A stretch of DNA of 64,000 nt from DRYM01 sp964526225 (GCA_964526225.1 CAZGLL010000006.1:1-64000), one strand, 5' to 3'; shown: positions 48,598 through 58,169, counted from the stretch's first letter. Made by a program: numbers and translations. Notes: a model not told the origin generated them from the sequence alone.

Positions 48598-50349
48598 CTA
48601 CTTTTCAATAGGAACACCGAGATCTTTAAACTCTAAACGGTACTTTAGGTACTCGGGTATTTTAACGTAGATTTCTTCTATAGGTGCTCTAACTTGCTCC
48701 CATGTGTCTCTGTTCCTAATTGTAACAGTGTTGTCTTCCATTGTTTGGTAATCAACAGTTATTGCTAATGGAACACCTATTTCGTCCGCTCTCGCATATC
48801 TTCTCCCTATATTGCCTGATTCATCATAAATAACTCTTAGTCCTTCCTTCTTAAAGTTCTCATAAATTTCTTTGGCTATGGAAACTAACGGTTCTTTACT
48901 TACGAGAGGAAACACAGCTAAACTTATTGGTGCAATATCTCTTGGAAGTCTTAAAATAACTCTACCATTTTTCACAGTATAGGCGTACTCTAACGTAGCA
49001 TATAGGAGTCTTTCTGCACCAAACGATGGTTCAACAACGTGCGGTATGAATCTTTTGCCTTTAGCAATCTTTTTAACCTTAACTATTTTGAAGCACTCCG
49101 GTCCTAAACTTTTACCTGCTAATTCAACATAGCCTTTAGCCTTAAGTTCGGCTAACATAACGTTTTTATCTTTTTTTGAGAAAGCATTAACTATTTTCCT
49201 ACATTCTTCCTTAGAATATTCTTTCTCTAAAAGCTCCCTATTTATATCTAATTCCTCAACCAATATTTCTCTAGGTTCGTTAAACTGCTTATATACCGTA
49301 AGATCATTACCACTAAATCCCATATGTCTTGAAAGATCATAGTCGCTCCTATAAGAATGCCCAGCTACTTCTATCCAACCCCACCTAGAAACTTTAACTA
49401 GTTGGTCAAACGTTTGCGAAGAATAATGAGCTCTTTCATGTGGAAGTTTGTCTTCAAACACTTGCTTATTTAAGGGTATTCCGAGTTCGTTAACGAATTT
49501 CTGTGCAAGCGCCATGAAGTATGCTAGCCACTCATTAACAATGTATCTTTTTTCAAGAGCTTCCTTAATGGTAACGGTGATGGGTTCTTTCTTCCCTTTA
49601 AGCTTATTTTCAGCTGTAATTAGTCTTATTTCATCGTTTTCAACTTCGGAAATAAATGGACATTTAGGCTTTTCAGGGTCAAAGAAGAATTCTACTTCCA
49701 TAATAGTGAATTCTCTTAGCCTAATAACACCTTGTCTAGGCGATATTTCGTTCCTACCTACTCTTCCTATTTGCCCTATACCTAAAGGTATACGTCCTCT
49801 CATAGTGTCGTAAACTCTTTTGAAAGCGACGAACATTCCCTGGGCAGCTTCAGGCCTAATGAACCCTATGTTCTCACTATATGGTCCAATGGTTGTTCTG
49901 AAAAGTAAACTAAACGTTCTAACATCACTTAATTGACCACCACATGATGGGCATTTGATGTTGTTTTCCTTAATAAGTTCCGTTAATTGCTGTGGCGTAA
50001 GTCCTTCAACGGATTTGCCTATTACATCCTCAATTAAATGATCAGCTCTAAATTTTCTACCGCATCTTAAACATTCAACTATAGGATCTGTGAAATGCTC
50101 CAGATGGCCGCTTGCTTCTAAAACAGCTTTAGGCATTATCGCGGGTGATTCTATTTCAACAATGAAGTCTTGATGTTTAAGAATGAACCATTGCCTCCAC
50201 TTATCCTCTATATTCTTCTTAAGAATGCTTCCTAAAGGGCCTAAATCTACAAATCCTGCAACTCCACCATATATTTCGTATGATTGCCAAAAGAACCCTC
50301 GCCTAACAGCTAGTTCTACTATTTTTTCGTAAAGATCTTTTTCTAACAA
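48598..50349 (-). CDS. glyS: glycyl-tRNA synthetase (alpha2 type)
   Basis: This class II synthetase charges tRNA-Gly. Its 583 residues include the N-terminal RRGFFWQSYEIYGGVAGFVD, a zinc-like pair set (CLRCGRKF...CPSCGG), IGFIRPEAAQGMFVAFKRV, REFTIMEVEFFFDPEK (motif 2), VVEPSFGAERLLYA (motif 3), and an anticodon-binding domain. It is the first gene of a three-gene operon with two unknown proteins. Confidence 0.97.
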   Translation of the reverse strand: MLEKDLYEKIVELAVRRGFFWQSYEIYGGVAGFVDLGPLGSILKKNIEDKWRQWFILKHQDFIVEIESPAIMPKAVLEASGHLEHFTDPIVECLRCGRKFRADHLIEDVIGKSVEGLTPQQLTELIKENNIKCPSCGGQLSDVRTFSLLFRTTIGPYSENIGFIRPEAAQGMFVAFKRVYDTMRGRIPLGIGQIGRVGRNEISPRQGVIRLREFTIMEVEFFFDPEKPKCPFISEVENDEIRLITAENKLKGKKEPITVTIKEALEKRYIVNEWLAYFMALAQKFVNELGIPLNKQVFEDKLPHERAHYSSQTFDQLVKVSRWGWIEVAGHSYRSDYDLSRHMGFSGNDLTVYKQFNEPREILVEELDINRELLEKEYSKEECRKIVNAFSKKDKNVMLAELKAKGYVELAGKSLGPECFKIVKVKKIAKGKRFIPHVVEPSFGAERLLYATLEYAYTVKNGRVILRLPRDIAPISLAVFPLVSKEPLVSIAKEIYENFKKEGLRVIYDESGNIGRRYARADEIGVPLAITVDYQTMEDNTVTIRNRDTWEQVRAPIEEIYVKIPEYLKYRLEFKDLGVPIEK

Positions 50350-50447
50350 CTCCTTAGCACCGTGGACAACATTATGTTAATATGGTGCTAACTACTACTA
50401 AAAATAACGCTACTAAAAATACTTATGCTCATAGGGGGTTGATGCAC

Positions 50448-51347
50448 ATGGTTAAAATGGACATTTACATTTCAAATGAGAGAAGGGTTTTCGGCGGTTT
50501 CACCGTACCGTATGAGAAAGCAAAGTACATTATACTAGGTGTCCCTTTTGAACACTCCCTAACCTATAAGACCGGTACTAGTATTGCTCCATTTCGTGTA
50601 AGAGAAGCTTCAGAGGCCATAGAGTCATTCTCTCTAAGAGCAAAGTACGACTTTGACAAATGCCCTGTAGCTGATGTTGGGGACGTAGTGGTTGTACCAG
50701 GTGATGTTCATCAGACACTTTCGCGTATTTCTAATGTAGTAGAAAACCTCGTTAATGATGGAAAAATCCCTGTACTCATTGGCGGAGAACATACAATTAC
50801 CTACGGTGTTATTAGGGCTCTTAGAAAGCATAGTCCATGTGTAATAGTGTTCGATGCGCATTTTGATTTGAGAGACAAGTATTTAGGTTACAAATTCTCT
50901 CATGCCTCAATTATGAGGAGAATATGTGAAACATTAGGTACAAGAAAAATGATGTTCATTGGTGTTAGAGGATTTAGTGAGGAAGAATATGTCTATGTTA
51001 GGCAGAGAAACATAGCTTATGTTACAAGCGTTCAATTGTTAAATGAATCTAAAGCAGCATTGAAAATTATAAGGAGCTTCTTAAATAACTGTAGAAAAAC
51101 ATATGTTACCATAGACATGGACGTTTTCGATCCCTCATATGCTCCAGGTGTTGACAATCCTGAGCCAGAGGGAATTACACCGACAATATTCTTTGACATA
51201 TTATTTAACATCATAGACAATAGAACTATAGGCTTAGATGTTGTAGAAAGTTCACCATTAGTAGATGTTAATGATGTTACGAGCGTTTTAGCTGCTAAAG
51301 TTATTAAAGAAGCAATAATTTATCACTATGTTAAAACATTTAAATGA
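50448..51347 (+). CDS. speB: agmatinase/arginase-family ureohydrolase
   Basis: The family hydrolyses agmatine or related guanidino compounds to urea and an amine using two manganese ions. All ligand motifs are present: GGEHTITYG, DAHFDLRD, SHASIMRR and IDMDVFDPSYAPG. In hyperthermophilic archaea such enzymes often act on aminopropylagmatine in polyamine synthesis, so the substrate is open. From ATG 50448 (GGGGG 9 nt upstream) it has 299 residues; the frame is open further to 50382. It abuts rpo12 tail to tail with no gap. Confidence 0.92.
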   Translation: MVKMDIYISNERRVFGGFTVPYEKAKYIILGVPFEHSLTYKTGTSIAPFRVREASEAIESFSLRAKYDFDKCPVADVGDVVVVPGDVHQTLSRISNVVENLVNDGKIPVLIGGEHTITYGVIRALRKHSPCVIVFDAHFDLRDKYLGYKFSHASIMRRICETLGTRKMMFIGVRGFSEEEYVYVRQRNIAYVTSVQLLNESKAALKIIRSFLNNCRKTYVTIDMDVFDPSYAPGVDNPEPEGITPTIFFDILFNIIDNRTIGLDVVESSPLVDVNDVTSVLAAKVIKEAIIYHYVKTFK

Positions 51348-51503
51348 TTAAATAGCCTTTACCCTTCTAATCTTAGGAGGCCTAACTTTATAAAGAATCT
51401 TTGCACCACAGTATGGACATCTTATCCCCGGCAAAATCTCTAGCTCTTTAGTGTCAATTATTCTTCCACAGTTAGCACACTTATACTTCACAGTCATGGA
51501 CAT
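51348..51503 (-). CDS. rpoP: RNA polymerase subunit Rpo12 (P)
   Basis: This 51-residue zinc-ribbon subunit (RPB12 homologue) anchors the assembly platform of archaeal RNA polymerase. Cys9, Cys12, Cys29 and Cys32 are visible (YKCANCG, IRCPYCG), with a basic tail RPPKIRRVKAI. GAGG lies 8 nt before the first ATG; a second in-frame ATG is two codons later. The gene is immediately adjacent to the ureohydrolase stop. Confidence 0.93.
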   Translation of the reverse strand: MSMTVKYKCANCGRIIDTKELEILPGIRCPYCGAKILYKVRPPKIRRVKAI

Positions 51504-51627
51504 TCTAAATATCCTCTTTGTAACTTCTCCGTTAAAAACGTGTTACATCTACTATAAAAATTTATAAGCTGTTTCATAAACATCTATTTCGTAGAAACTA
51601 AAATTTTAGGGTGGATGGTTTAAAAGA

Positions 51628-51945
51628 ATGTTTGAATTCGAAAACCTAGGTATAGGTGGAGGAGGTCTTCCACCAGAATTATTTCAGGAAATAGCTAAGG
51701 AAGAATTGCTGATACGTATAAGGGTTGAGAAGCGCAAATGGGGCCGTGAAGTAACGATAATTGAAGGTCTAAACGACCCATCCATTGATTTAAAGGAAAT
51801 GGCTGCTAAGCTAAAGTCAAAACTTGCATGTGGCGGTACAGCTAAAAATGGGAGAATAGAGTTGCAAGGAAATCATAAGGAACGTGTTAAGGAACTCTTA
51901 GTTGAAATGGGGTTTCCCGAGGAAAACATTATAATAGTTGATTAA
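51628..51945 (+). CDS. translation initiation factor aIF1 (SUI1)
   Basis: aIF1 controls start-codon selection on the small subunit. The 105 residues contain the SUI1 core (IRIRVEKRKWGREVTIIEGL, KLACGGTAKNGRIELQGNH) and a glycine-rich N-terminal segment, GIGGGGLPPE. The family length is about 100. It is transcribed alone from a spacer shared with rpo12. Confidence 0.94.
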   Translation: MFEFENLGIGGGGLPPELFQEIAKEELLIRIRVEKRKWGREVTIIEGLNDPSIDLKEMAAKLKSKLACGGTAKNGRIELQGNHKERVKELLVEMGFPEENIIIVD

Positions 51946-52070
51946 GAATAGTTGGTGAGGGATAGTATTTTATCGCGGACAACAAGCAATATGCAGAAAA
52001 AGGGTAATTTAGTTATTATGTGTTATGTGAGCTAATCACACTTTAGCTTATTTTTTCATTTCTAAACTTT
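51946..52070. other. intergenic between aIF1 and TFB with small hairpins
   Basis: This convergent spacer contains overlapping short inverted repeats (TGTGA-GCTAA-TCACA and GCTAA...TTAGC) followed by a T-rich run near 52049-52056. It could help terminate aIF1 transcription. No gene is seen. Confidence 0.35.
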
Positions 52071-53021
52071 TCATTGTGGAGGTAATGGTACCTTAAGTTC
52101 TCTAACTAATTCTTTATATCTGTTCCTAACAGTCACTTCAGTTACTCCAGCTACTTGAGCTATTTCTTTTTGAGTTCTCCTTTCATCTTCTAGTAGTGAA
52201 GCAATATATATTGCGGCTGCTGCTAAACCTGCAGGGTCTTTGCCAGCAGTTATTCCTTTCTCTTCAGCTCTCTTGAGAATTTCAGCAGCTCTTTTCATAA
52301 CGCTACCGCTTAATCCTAGTAAAGCACCTATTCTCGGAACATAGTCTATTGGATCAGCTATTGGAACTCTTAACTCAAGCTCTCTAAGCAATAACCTATA
52401 GCATCTAGCTACATCTTTCCTACCAACCTTAGTGTACTTCACTATTTCATCAAGTGTTCTAGGAATCTTAAGCCTTCTACATGCAGCATATATTGCTGCT
52501 GCAACAACAGACTCTATACTTCTACCTCTCACTAGACCTTTTTCAACAGCTTTCCTATAAATTACAGCTGCTTCTTCTCTTACATTTCTAGGTAATCCTA
52601 GCTGTGAAGCTATTCTATCTAATTCATTCATTGCTTGAGCAAGATTACGATCAATACTTGACTGTATCCTAGCTCTTATCTGCCACTTTCTCCAACGTAG
52701 GATTTCAAGTCTTCTCCTAGGTTCTAAATGTCTTCCGAAAGCATCACGATCACGCCAATCAATAATAGTTGAGAGTCCTTTATCATGAACGGTTTGCGTT
52801 AAAGGTGAACCTACACGACTTCTCTTCTCTCTTTCTTCAGGAGTGAAAGCTCTCCATTCAGGGCCTTGATCAATTGCTTTCTCGCTAATAACGGTTCCAC
52901 AATCTGCACATACATACTGACCACGTTCATGATCATAAATTATATTTGTACCTCCACAAACTGGACATTTCGTAATGGCTTCTCCAACATTTTTTTCAGC
53001 AGGAAAACCCGGACTAACCAT
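52071..53021 (-). CDS. tfb: transcription initiation factor B (TFB)
   Basis: TFB bridges TBP/TATA/BRE and RNA polymerase. The 316 residues comprise an N-terminal zinc ribbon (Cys19, Cys22, Cys37, Cys40), the B-finger/linker (PEWRAFTPEEREKRSRVGSP), and two cyclin repeats (GRSIESVVAAAIYAACRR; KDPAGLAAAAIYIASLL) ending in the helix-turn-helix TEVTVRNRYKEL that reads BRE. The length is typical. Confidence 0.97.
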   Translation of the reverse strand: MVSPGFPAEKNVGEAITKCPVCGGTNIIYDHERGQYVCADCGTVISEKAIDQGPEWRAFTPEEREKRSRVGSPLTQTVHDKGLSTIIDWRDRDAFGRHLEPRRRLEILRWRKWQIRARIQSSIDRNLAQAMNELDRIASQLGLPRNVREEAAVIYRKAVEKGLVRGRSIESVVAAAIYAACRRLKIPRTLDEIVKYTKVGRKDVARCYRLLLRELELRVPIADPIDYVPRIGALLGLSGSVMKRAAEILKRAEEKGITAGKDPAGLAAAAIYIASLLEDERRTQKEIAQVAGVTEVTVRNRYKELVRELKVPLPPQ

Positions 53022-53154
53022 GTTTAACCACCTTTAAACCTCATAAGTTAAACTTATATAGAATCCCACTTCTGCCTTAAGTCCTCTTATAAGTTATTTT
53101 ATTTAAACTTTTCGGTAAAATTTATAAATAATGCGTTGTGTAATGTAAACGGCG

Positions 53155-54705
53155 TTAAATATTATTTTCGGTTAGCTTAAGCAGTGTTTCCTTAACTTTA
53201 GAAACCCCTATAGCAACAATTAATCTTCCAAGCCTAGGACCATAGGGTTGACCTAGTAAGGCTTCGTAAAGTACCTTAAAGAGTTCTTTCGGATTAACAT
53301 TATATTGCCTAGCTACTTCATACACTAGATTATGTATTTCAATATCCTTCATGTCCTCTCTTAATTTCTCAGCAAAGCTTCTTACAACATTTACGTGCTT
53401 ACTTATTGGGGTGGGATTAAACTTAACCCTATATTCTCTAGGAATAATATCTAATCTCACCCAATTCTCGACATATGTTCTAAGATTATCTATTTCTCTG
53501 GGGAAACCTAGTTTTTCTTTAACTACTTTCCAATCACCATATATTTGATATATAACCAGCACGTCTGTGAAGCTAACATGAAGTGATGCTTTCTCGGATT
53601 CTGAAGCAAGCATATAAGCATGTACTTTCTTAGCTAACCCTGCTTCCTTTACTTCAGCTTTCTTTTCGAAAATTAACCCTACATTTCTAAATTCCTCATA
53701 GAGGCTGAGTAAAAATCTTGGATCATCCTTAAAGTTCTTGTTTTCTTCAAGATCGCCTCTAAATAGGAAGTATTTTAGAACCTCCGGCGGAACTAGTGAT
53801 AGAATATAGTTTAAGTCTCCTAAGCCCTTACTTTTACTCATCTTTCTTCCTTTAAGAAGTATGAAGCCATATTTGAATCCTATTGGCGGTTCTTTTCCGA
53901 AAAGCTTTCTGTGAATAGCTACCGCAGTATCCCAGCTCCCCCCTCTAGTGTGGTGATCTACACCTGCCCCTTCAACATCGACACCTAAGAAATCTTGCCT
54001 ACTGGGCCAGTCTAATCTCCAAGCAAGCTTCCACATACGATCTCTTATCGCTACTTTACCTTTATACCCACATCCTTTAGCGTATCCTACGTCCTTATCA
54101 CATACGTACTCTATCGTTCCTTCTAAAAGATTAAACCCTAGAACCCTTGTTGTTGCTATTTTACCGCATTTTTCACATATTGGAAGAGCAATGTCCTTCC
54201 ATGACCGAGGAAGTTTTCTTAAGGACGTTTCTTCGAGAATTCTTTTAACAATATCTAGCCTTTCAGCAAAAAACACAAGGTAATCATCGTAAAATCCTTC
54301 GGAGTACAGCTCATTTGATCCTACGATTTCATCTGGTTTAACACCGAACTCCTCCATAATCTTTGTTGTTTCCCAAAGAAAATGTTCACCATAGCTTCTA
54401 TGACATCCATAAGGGTCAGGAACGTGTACAAGAGGTTTTCCTAAATGGGGCTTTAACATTTCACTATATTCCCTAAGTGTTGCTGGAATACTGTCAAAAG
54501 CATCCATTATGTCGCCTACGAAAACAAAGTACGCATCAACCCCTCGTCTTCTAAGTTCTTTAACCAGAGCCCATGGATAAAGGAATTCGCAAACAGTACC
54601 TAAGTGAGGAGGACCGCTCGTTGTCATTCCAGCAGCTACGACGATAGCTTTTCCCTTTTCTTTAACAACCTTGTCCGCTAATTTAACAACCCAATGTTCA
54701 ACCAT
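53155..54705 (-). CDS. lysS: lysyl-tRNA synthetase, class I
   Basis: This is the archaeal class I LysRS, unrelated to the bacterial class II enzyme. The 516 residues contain the HIGH-equivalent PPHLGT near residue 33, zinc cysteines (ICEKCGK...), and KMSKSKG (near 290). It is a single gene, divergent from tRNA-Gln. Confidence 0.97.
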   Translation of the reverse strand: MVEHWVVKLADKVVKEKGKAIVVAAGMTTSGPPHLGTVCEFLYPWALVKELRRRGVDAYFVFVGDIMDAFDSIPATLREYSEMLKPHLGKPLVHVPDPYGCHRSYGEHFLWETTKIMEEFGVKPDEIVGSNELYSEGFYDDYLVFFAERLDIVKRILEETSLRKLPRSWKDIALPICEKCGKIATTRVLGFNLLEGTIEYVCDKDVGYAKGCGYKGKVAIRDRMWKLAWRLDWPSRQDFLGVDVEGAGVDHHTRGGSWDTAVAIHRKLFGKEPPIGFKYGFILLKGRKMSKSKGLGDLNYILSLVPPEVLKYFLFRGDLEENKNFKDDPRFLLSLYEEFRNVGLIFEKKAEVKEAGLAKKVHAYMLASESEKASLHVSFTDVLVIYQIYGDWKVVKEKLGFPREIDNLRTYVENWVRLDIIPREYRVKFNPTPISKHVNVVRSFAEKLREDMKDIEIHNLVYEVARQYNVNPKELFKVLYEALLGQPYGPRLGRLIVAIGVSKVKETLLKLTENNI

Positions 54706-54777
54706 AAGCGCTTATTCACCTTAATTCTGGAAGGAATTCATGCGAACTAATAAGACCTCATACCTTATAAGAGTTAC

Positions 54778-54786
54778 ACTTAAAAC
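54778..54786 (+). promoter_or_regulatory. TATA-like box of tRNA-Gln
   Basis: ACTTAAAAC lies 25-33 nt before the tRNA 5' end, the expected archaeal TATA position. Confidence 0.45.
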
Positions 54787-54810
54787 TCACCTATAATTAT
54801 TCTCTCTCGA

Positions 54811-54934
54811 AGCCGGGTCGTCTAGCGGTCAAGGATGCGGGGCTTTGGCCCTTACCTGACCGTCTAAAATTCGGGAGCGGTCAGGTAAGGGAAGACCCCC
54901 CGTGACCGGGGTTCGAATCCCCGCCCGGCTACCA
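54811..54934 (+). tRNA. tRNA-Gln(TTG) with a 48-nt BHB intron
   Basis: Exon 1 is 54811-54848 and exon 2 is 54897-54934, with the intron at 54849-54896. Acceptor AGCCGGG/CCCGGCT, A73, CCA, anticodon stem CGGGG/CCCCG and loop CTTTGGC give anticodon TTG. The T arm is CGGGG-TTCGAAT-CCCCG and the variable loop TGAC. The splice sites fit a bulge-helix-bulge: central helix CTTT/GAAG, bulges GG|C and AC|C, and a perfect 13-bp inner helix (54850-54862 with 54878-54890) closed by a 15-nt loop. It is the intact member of a duplicated block. Confidence 0.95.
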
Positions 54935-54968
54935 TAACCAATAACTTTCTTCAAGGCGTAACTAGGCG

Positions 54969-56096
54969 ATGATAGATAATATTTTAGCTAAGATTAGGGC
55001 TAAAGACCCGTTCTACGATGATGGCCATGTTCTTAGCAGTATGGTTTCTAAGCCCCTAGAAATTGCCGTTAAAGCGTTCTTACAATTCATAGATACTAAT
55101 GCTGGAGATTATAGCATATTTAGAAACTTAGCTAGGATGGAAAGATATGTTATCCGAAAGCTATCCATAATTCTCGGGTGTGAAAGTAAACGCTGTAGCG
55201 GATACATTGTGTCAGGCGGTTCGGAAGCAAACTTTTTATCACTATGGCTAATTAGGAATTTTAGTAAAAATGTCAAGGAGATAAGAAGGCCTGAAATAGT
55301 GGTTTCCCCCACAACACACTACTCAGTGATTAAAGCAGCCGATGCTTTAAATATAAAGGTGAAGTACGCTAGCTTAAATGAGAATTACAAAATGGATGTT
55401 TCTTCTGTTCCCGAGAAAATATCGAAAAACACAATAGCAGTAATAGGCAATGTAGGTTCTACAGAACTAGGCTTCGTAGATGACATACAAGCTCTTTCAA
55501 AAATAGCAAGTGAATATAATGTAGCATTACATTTAGATGCAGCCTATGGAGGATTCATTCTGCCCTTCATAAATTCCCATATTTTCCCAGGTTTCCGTTG
55601 CGAAAACGTATTAACAATAACCTCAGATCCCCATAAGACCCTTTTCACACCTATACCTTCGGGAGGGTTTTTCGTAAAAAACAAAGCTTTATTGAAATAC
55701 ATTAGATTTAAACCTAAATATCTTAGCAAAACACCTTCAGAAACACTTATTGGAACACGTTGCGGAGCCTCTATAGCAGCCATTTATGCTGTAATCCGCT
55801 TTGTAGGTCTGAATAAAATAGGTAAGATTCATAAGAAATGCTATGAAAACGCATTATACTTTTACAATAAAATCGTTAAGTCAGGCTTATTCAAAACATT
55901 CGGTAAACCTGAAACCCCCATAGTATGTTTTAAACCCTACAGTGTTAATGTAAATGATGTTTTGAAAAAACTTAGAACTAAGGGATGGATTATTTATAGG
56001 TGCAACGTGGTTAATGGATTAAGAATTGTTTTCATGCCTCATGTAAGCAGAGAAGTAATAGATGAGTTCTTTAGTGACCTCCTAGAATCTGTTTAA
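54969..56096 (+). CDS. mfnA: MfnA-type PLP-dependent amino acid decarboxylase
   Basis: This group II decarboxylase uses aspartate (for beta-alanine and CoA) or tyrosine. The PLP lysine is Lys223 in SDPHKTLF; GGSEANFLSLWL (83-94), HYSVIKAADAL and LHLDAAYGGF (188-197) are the other cofactor motifs. At 375 residues it has normal length. In a non-methanogen the aspartate role is more likely (inference). It lies 34 nt after tRNA-Gln. A decayed partial copy is at 59802-60035. Confidence 0.92.
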   Translation: MIDNILAKIRAKDPFYDDGHVLSSMVSKPLEIAVKAFLQFIDTNAGDYSIFRNLARMERYVIRKLSIILGCESKRCSGYIVSGGSEANFLSLWLIRNFSKNVKEIRRPEIVVSPTTHYSVIKAADALNIKVKYASLNENYKMDVSSVPEKISKNTIAVIGNVGSTELGFVDDIQALSKIASEYNVALHLDAAYGGFILPFINSHIFPGFRCENVLTITSDPHKTLFTPIPSGGFFVKNKALLKYIRFKPKYLSKTPSETLIGTRCGASIAAIYAVIRFVGLNKIGKIHKKCYENALYFYNKIVKSGLFKTFGKPETPIVCFKPYSVNVNDVLKKLRTKGWIIYRCNVVNGLRIVFMPHVSREVIDEFFSDLLESV

Positions 56097-56187
56097 TATG
56101 TTTTATTTCCTTCCTAATGACATAGGCTGATGCTGTTGAAGATGTTATTTCCTCTTCATATCCGCATCTAGGACATTTAGCATAGGT
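56097..56187 (-). pseudogene. fragment of the TFS gene (N-terminal third)
   Basis: These 91 bases are identical to 60245-60335 inside the intact tfs gene and encode about residues 20-49 (from TYAKCPRCGYEEE). Both ends of the gene are missing. It begins right after the decarboxylase stop codon. Confidence 0.9.
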
Positions 56188-56381
56188 TCTCTGTTAGAAA
56201 GCCTCATTAATTCGGCGAAAATTATTGGCATGAAAATATCATTTATTGCGATTTGTAGTTCAGCTATAGTTGCTTGCTCATAACTCCATATATGGCTTAG
56301 ATCCCGTACAATAATTATTGTTGCAAAAATAATGGGAACAGTCATTACGGCGATAATTACAATATCATACATTAAGATCAA
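56145..56381 (-). CDS. small single-span membrane protein with chimeric tail, tentative
   Basis: A 78-residue frame starts MILMYDIVIIAVMTVPII, a membrane span with an exposed helical domain after it (WSYEQATIAELQIAINDIF). Its last ~15 residues are encoded by the TFS fragment in a different frame from TFS, so the C terminus is fused to duplicated DNA. It lies 48 nt after nhaC on the same strand. There is no strong ribosome-binding site. It may be a real partner of the antiporter or a leftover. Confidence 0.4.
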   Translation of the reverse strand: MILMYDIVIIAVMTVPIIFATIIIVRDLSHIWSYEQATIAELQIAINDIFMPIIFAELMRLSNREPMLNVLDADMKRK

Positions 56382-56429
56382 TAATCTACCGTTTTATGTA
56401 TGAAAATAGTTATGAAAAATAGCATAGTT

Positions 56430-58169
56430 TTATTCTTCTACTATGTAGTTTGGTACTATTGGTGGTAGGTTTGTTTTCTTTGCGTAGAGTTCATTTATTA
56501 CTCTATGTAGAATTATTAGCAATAATATTCCTACCGGTAACAGTATTAGTGGTGTTGTTATTCCGATAGCATATAGTAAGTATAGTATTATTCCTACACT
56601 TGCTGCTAGGATAGCGTATGGTATTTGGGTGTTAACGTGGTCTATGTGGTCTGCTCCGCTGTACATTGAGGACATTATAGTCGTATCGCTTATTGGGCTA
56701 CAGTGGTCTCCGAAAATCCCCCCTGAGAAAACTGCTGCAATAGATGCGTAAGTTACTAAGTAAGCCATGTCGAGACTTTCCGGGTACTGCTGTAGTGCAA
56801 GTTTCCAAGCTAACGGTATAGCTAGTGGCATCATAATACCGAATGTTCCCCAGCTTGTACCTGTCGTGAAAGAGATGAACATTGATGCTAGAAATATTAC
56901 TAATGGTGCTACTAAAGCCGATACCCTAGCCGATACAGCAGCACTTACTACGAAATCCGCAGTTCCAACAGCATCCACAGCGCTCTTAATACACCATGCT
57001 AGCACCATTACTGTATTTGCAAAAACCATCAAATACATTCCTCTAATAGTATACTCCATGGCCTTCGAAAACGAAAGCGACCTATACATTAGTGTAAAGG
57101 CTAAAGCAAGAACATATGCGATGAAGCTTCCCCACAGCAATGCTGTTGCGGAATCAGCATTCATTAATGCTTCACCGAATGGAATAGTCCACCATTCAGC
57201 CACGCCTGCACCAGTATACCACATTCCAAGCAATGTTACTACGACCAGGGCTAGCACTGATACTGCGAACACCCATGGGGGAGTTATTTTTTCAGACCTA
57301 GGTTCGCCCAGTACTGTTTCAGTAGGCATTAATGGTTGAGCACCGTCACGTAGAACTTTTCCTTCTTTAACAACTCTATGTTCTGCTTTAAGCATTGGAC
57401 CGAAATGTCTTCTCGTAAGAACAACTAGTAGTACTAGGATAATTGCTAGGATAGAGTAAAATCTGAAAGGCACAGAGGATAGCCATGCTGCATATGGACC
57501 TATTGTTGGAGCTACCTTTAAGACACCTTCGCTAACCTCTTCTGTTAGCGAATCAAACGCGTCCTGTATCAGACCAACCTCATAACCTATCCATGTTGAC
57601 ACTATTGCTAACCCAGCTACAGGCGCTGCTGTTGAATCAACAATGTAGCTTAGTAGTTCACGGCTAACTCTTGACCTATCCGTTAGAGGTTTTGAAGCAT
57701 TTCCGACAATGATGGTATTAGTATAGTCATCGAAGAATATTATTACTCCTAGTAACCAAGAAATAAAGCTTGCTCCTTTAGCGCTTCTCACCTTCCTACT
57801 AATTGCTTTAGCTAAAGCATGCATTGAACCTGAGGCATATAGTAAACCAATAAACGCTCCCACAACGAAGTTGAACACTATTATTGTTGCATTCCATGAG
57901 TCCGTAATATTTTCAACAATCCATGCGAGGCTTTGTCCTGTGGCATTTATTGGGTTATACCCGGTAGCCATTAATGCGCCAATCCATATACCTGCGAAAA
58001 GTGCTGGCAGTACTTGTCTTGTAACAATAGCCAACACTATAGCTAATATTGGCGGTAGAAGAGGAAATATAACATAAGGTCTTTCTGGCGTTGGCCCACT
58101 ATACGCCAGTAGACTGATTATTAAAATCATAACAACAGTTATGATTTTAACCATATTTGACGGCTTCAT
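56430..58169 (-). CDS. nhaC: NhaC-family Na+/H+ antiporter-like transporter
   Basis: The 579 residues form about 12 membrane spans. The NhaC signature region IIFFDDYTNTIIVGN (in the first third) and GIFGDHCSPISDTTIMSSMY in the last third are diagnostic. NhaC proteins exchange sodium for protons, and some relatives carry amino-acid-derived anions, so the exact substrate is open. From ATG 58169 the AGGTGG ribosome-binding site is 5 nt upstream; a GTG at 58178 lies within that site. It is divergent from the amidinohydrolase gene. Confidence 0.92.
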   Translation of the reverse strand: MKPSNMVKIITVVMILIISLLAYSGPTPERPYVIFPLLPPILAIVLAIVTRQVLPALFAGIWIGALMATGYNPINATGQSLAWIVENITDSWNATIIVFNFVVGAFIGLLYASGSMHALAKAISRKVRSAKGASFISWLLGVIIFFDDYTNTIIVGNASKPLTDRSRVSRELLSYIVDSTAAPVAGLAIVSTWIGYEVGLIQDAFDSLTEEVSEGVLKVAPTIGPYAAWLSSVPFRFYSILAIILVLLVVLTRRHFGPMLKAEHRVVKEGKVLRDGAQPLMPTETVLGEPRSEKITPPWVFAVSVLALVVVTLLGMWYTGAGVAEWWTIPFGEALMNADSATALLWGSFIAYVLALAFTLMYRSLSFSKAMEYTIRGMYLMVFANTVMVLAWCIKSAVDAVGTADFVVSAAVSARVSALVAPLVIFLASMFISFTTGTSWGTFGIMMPLAIPLAWKLALQQYPESLDMAYLVTYASIAAVFSGGIFGDHCSPISDTTIMSSMYSGADHIDHVNTQIPYAILAASVGIILYLLYAIGITTPLILLPVGILLLIILHRVINELYAKKTNLPPIVPNYIVEE

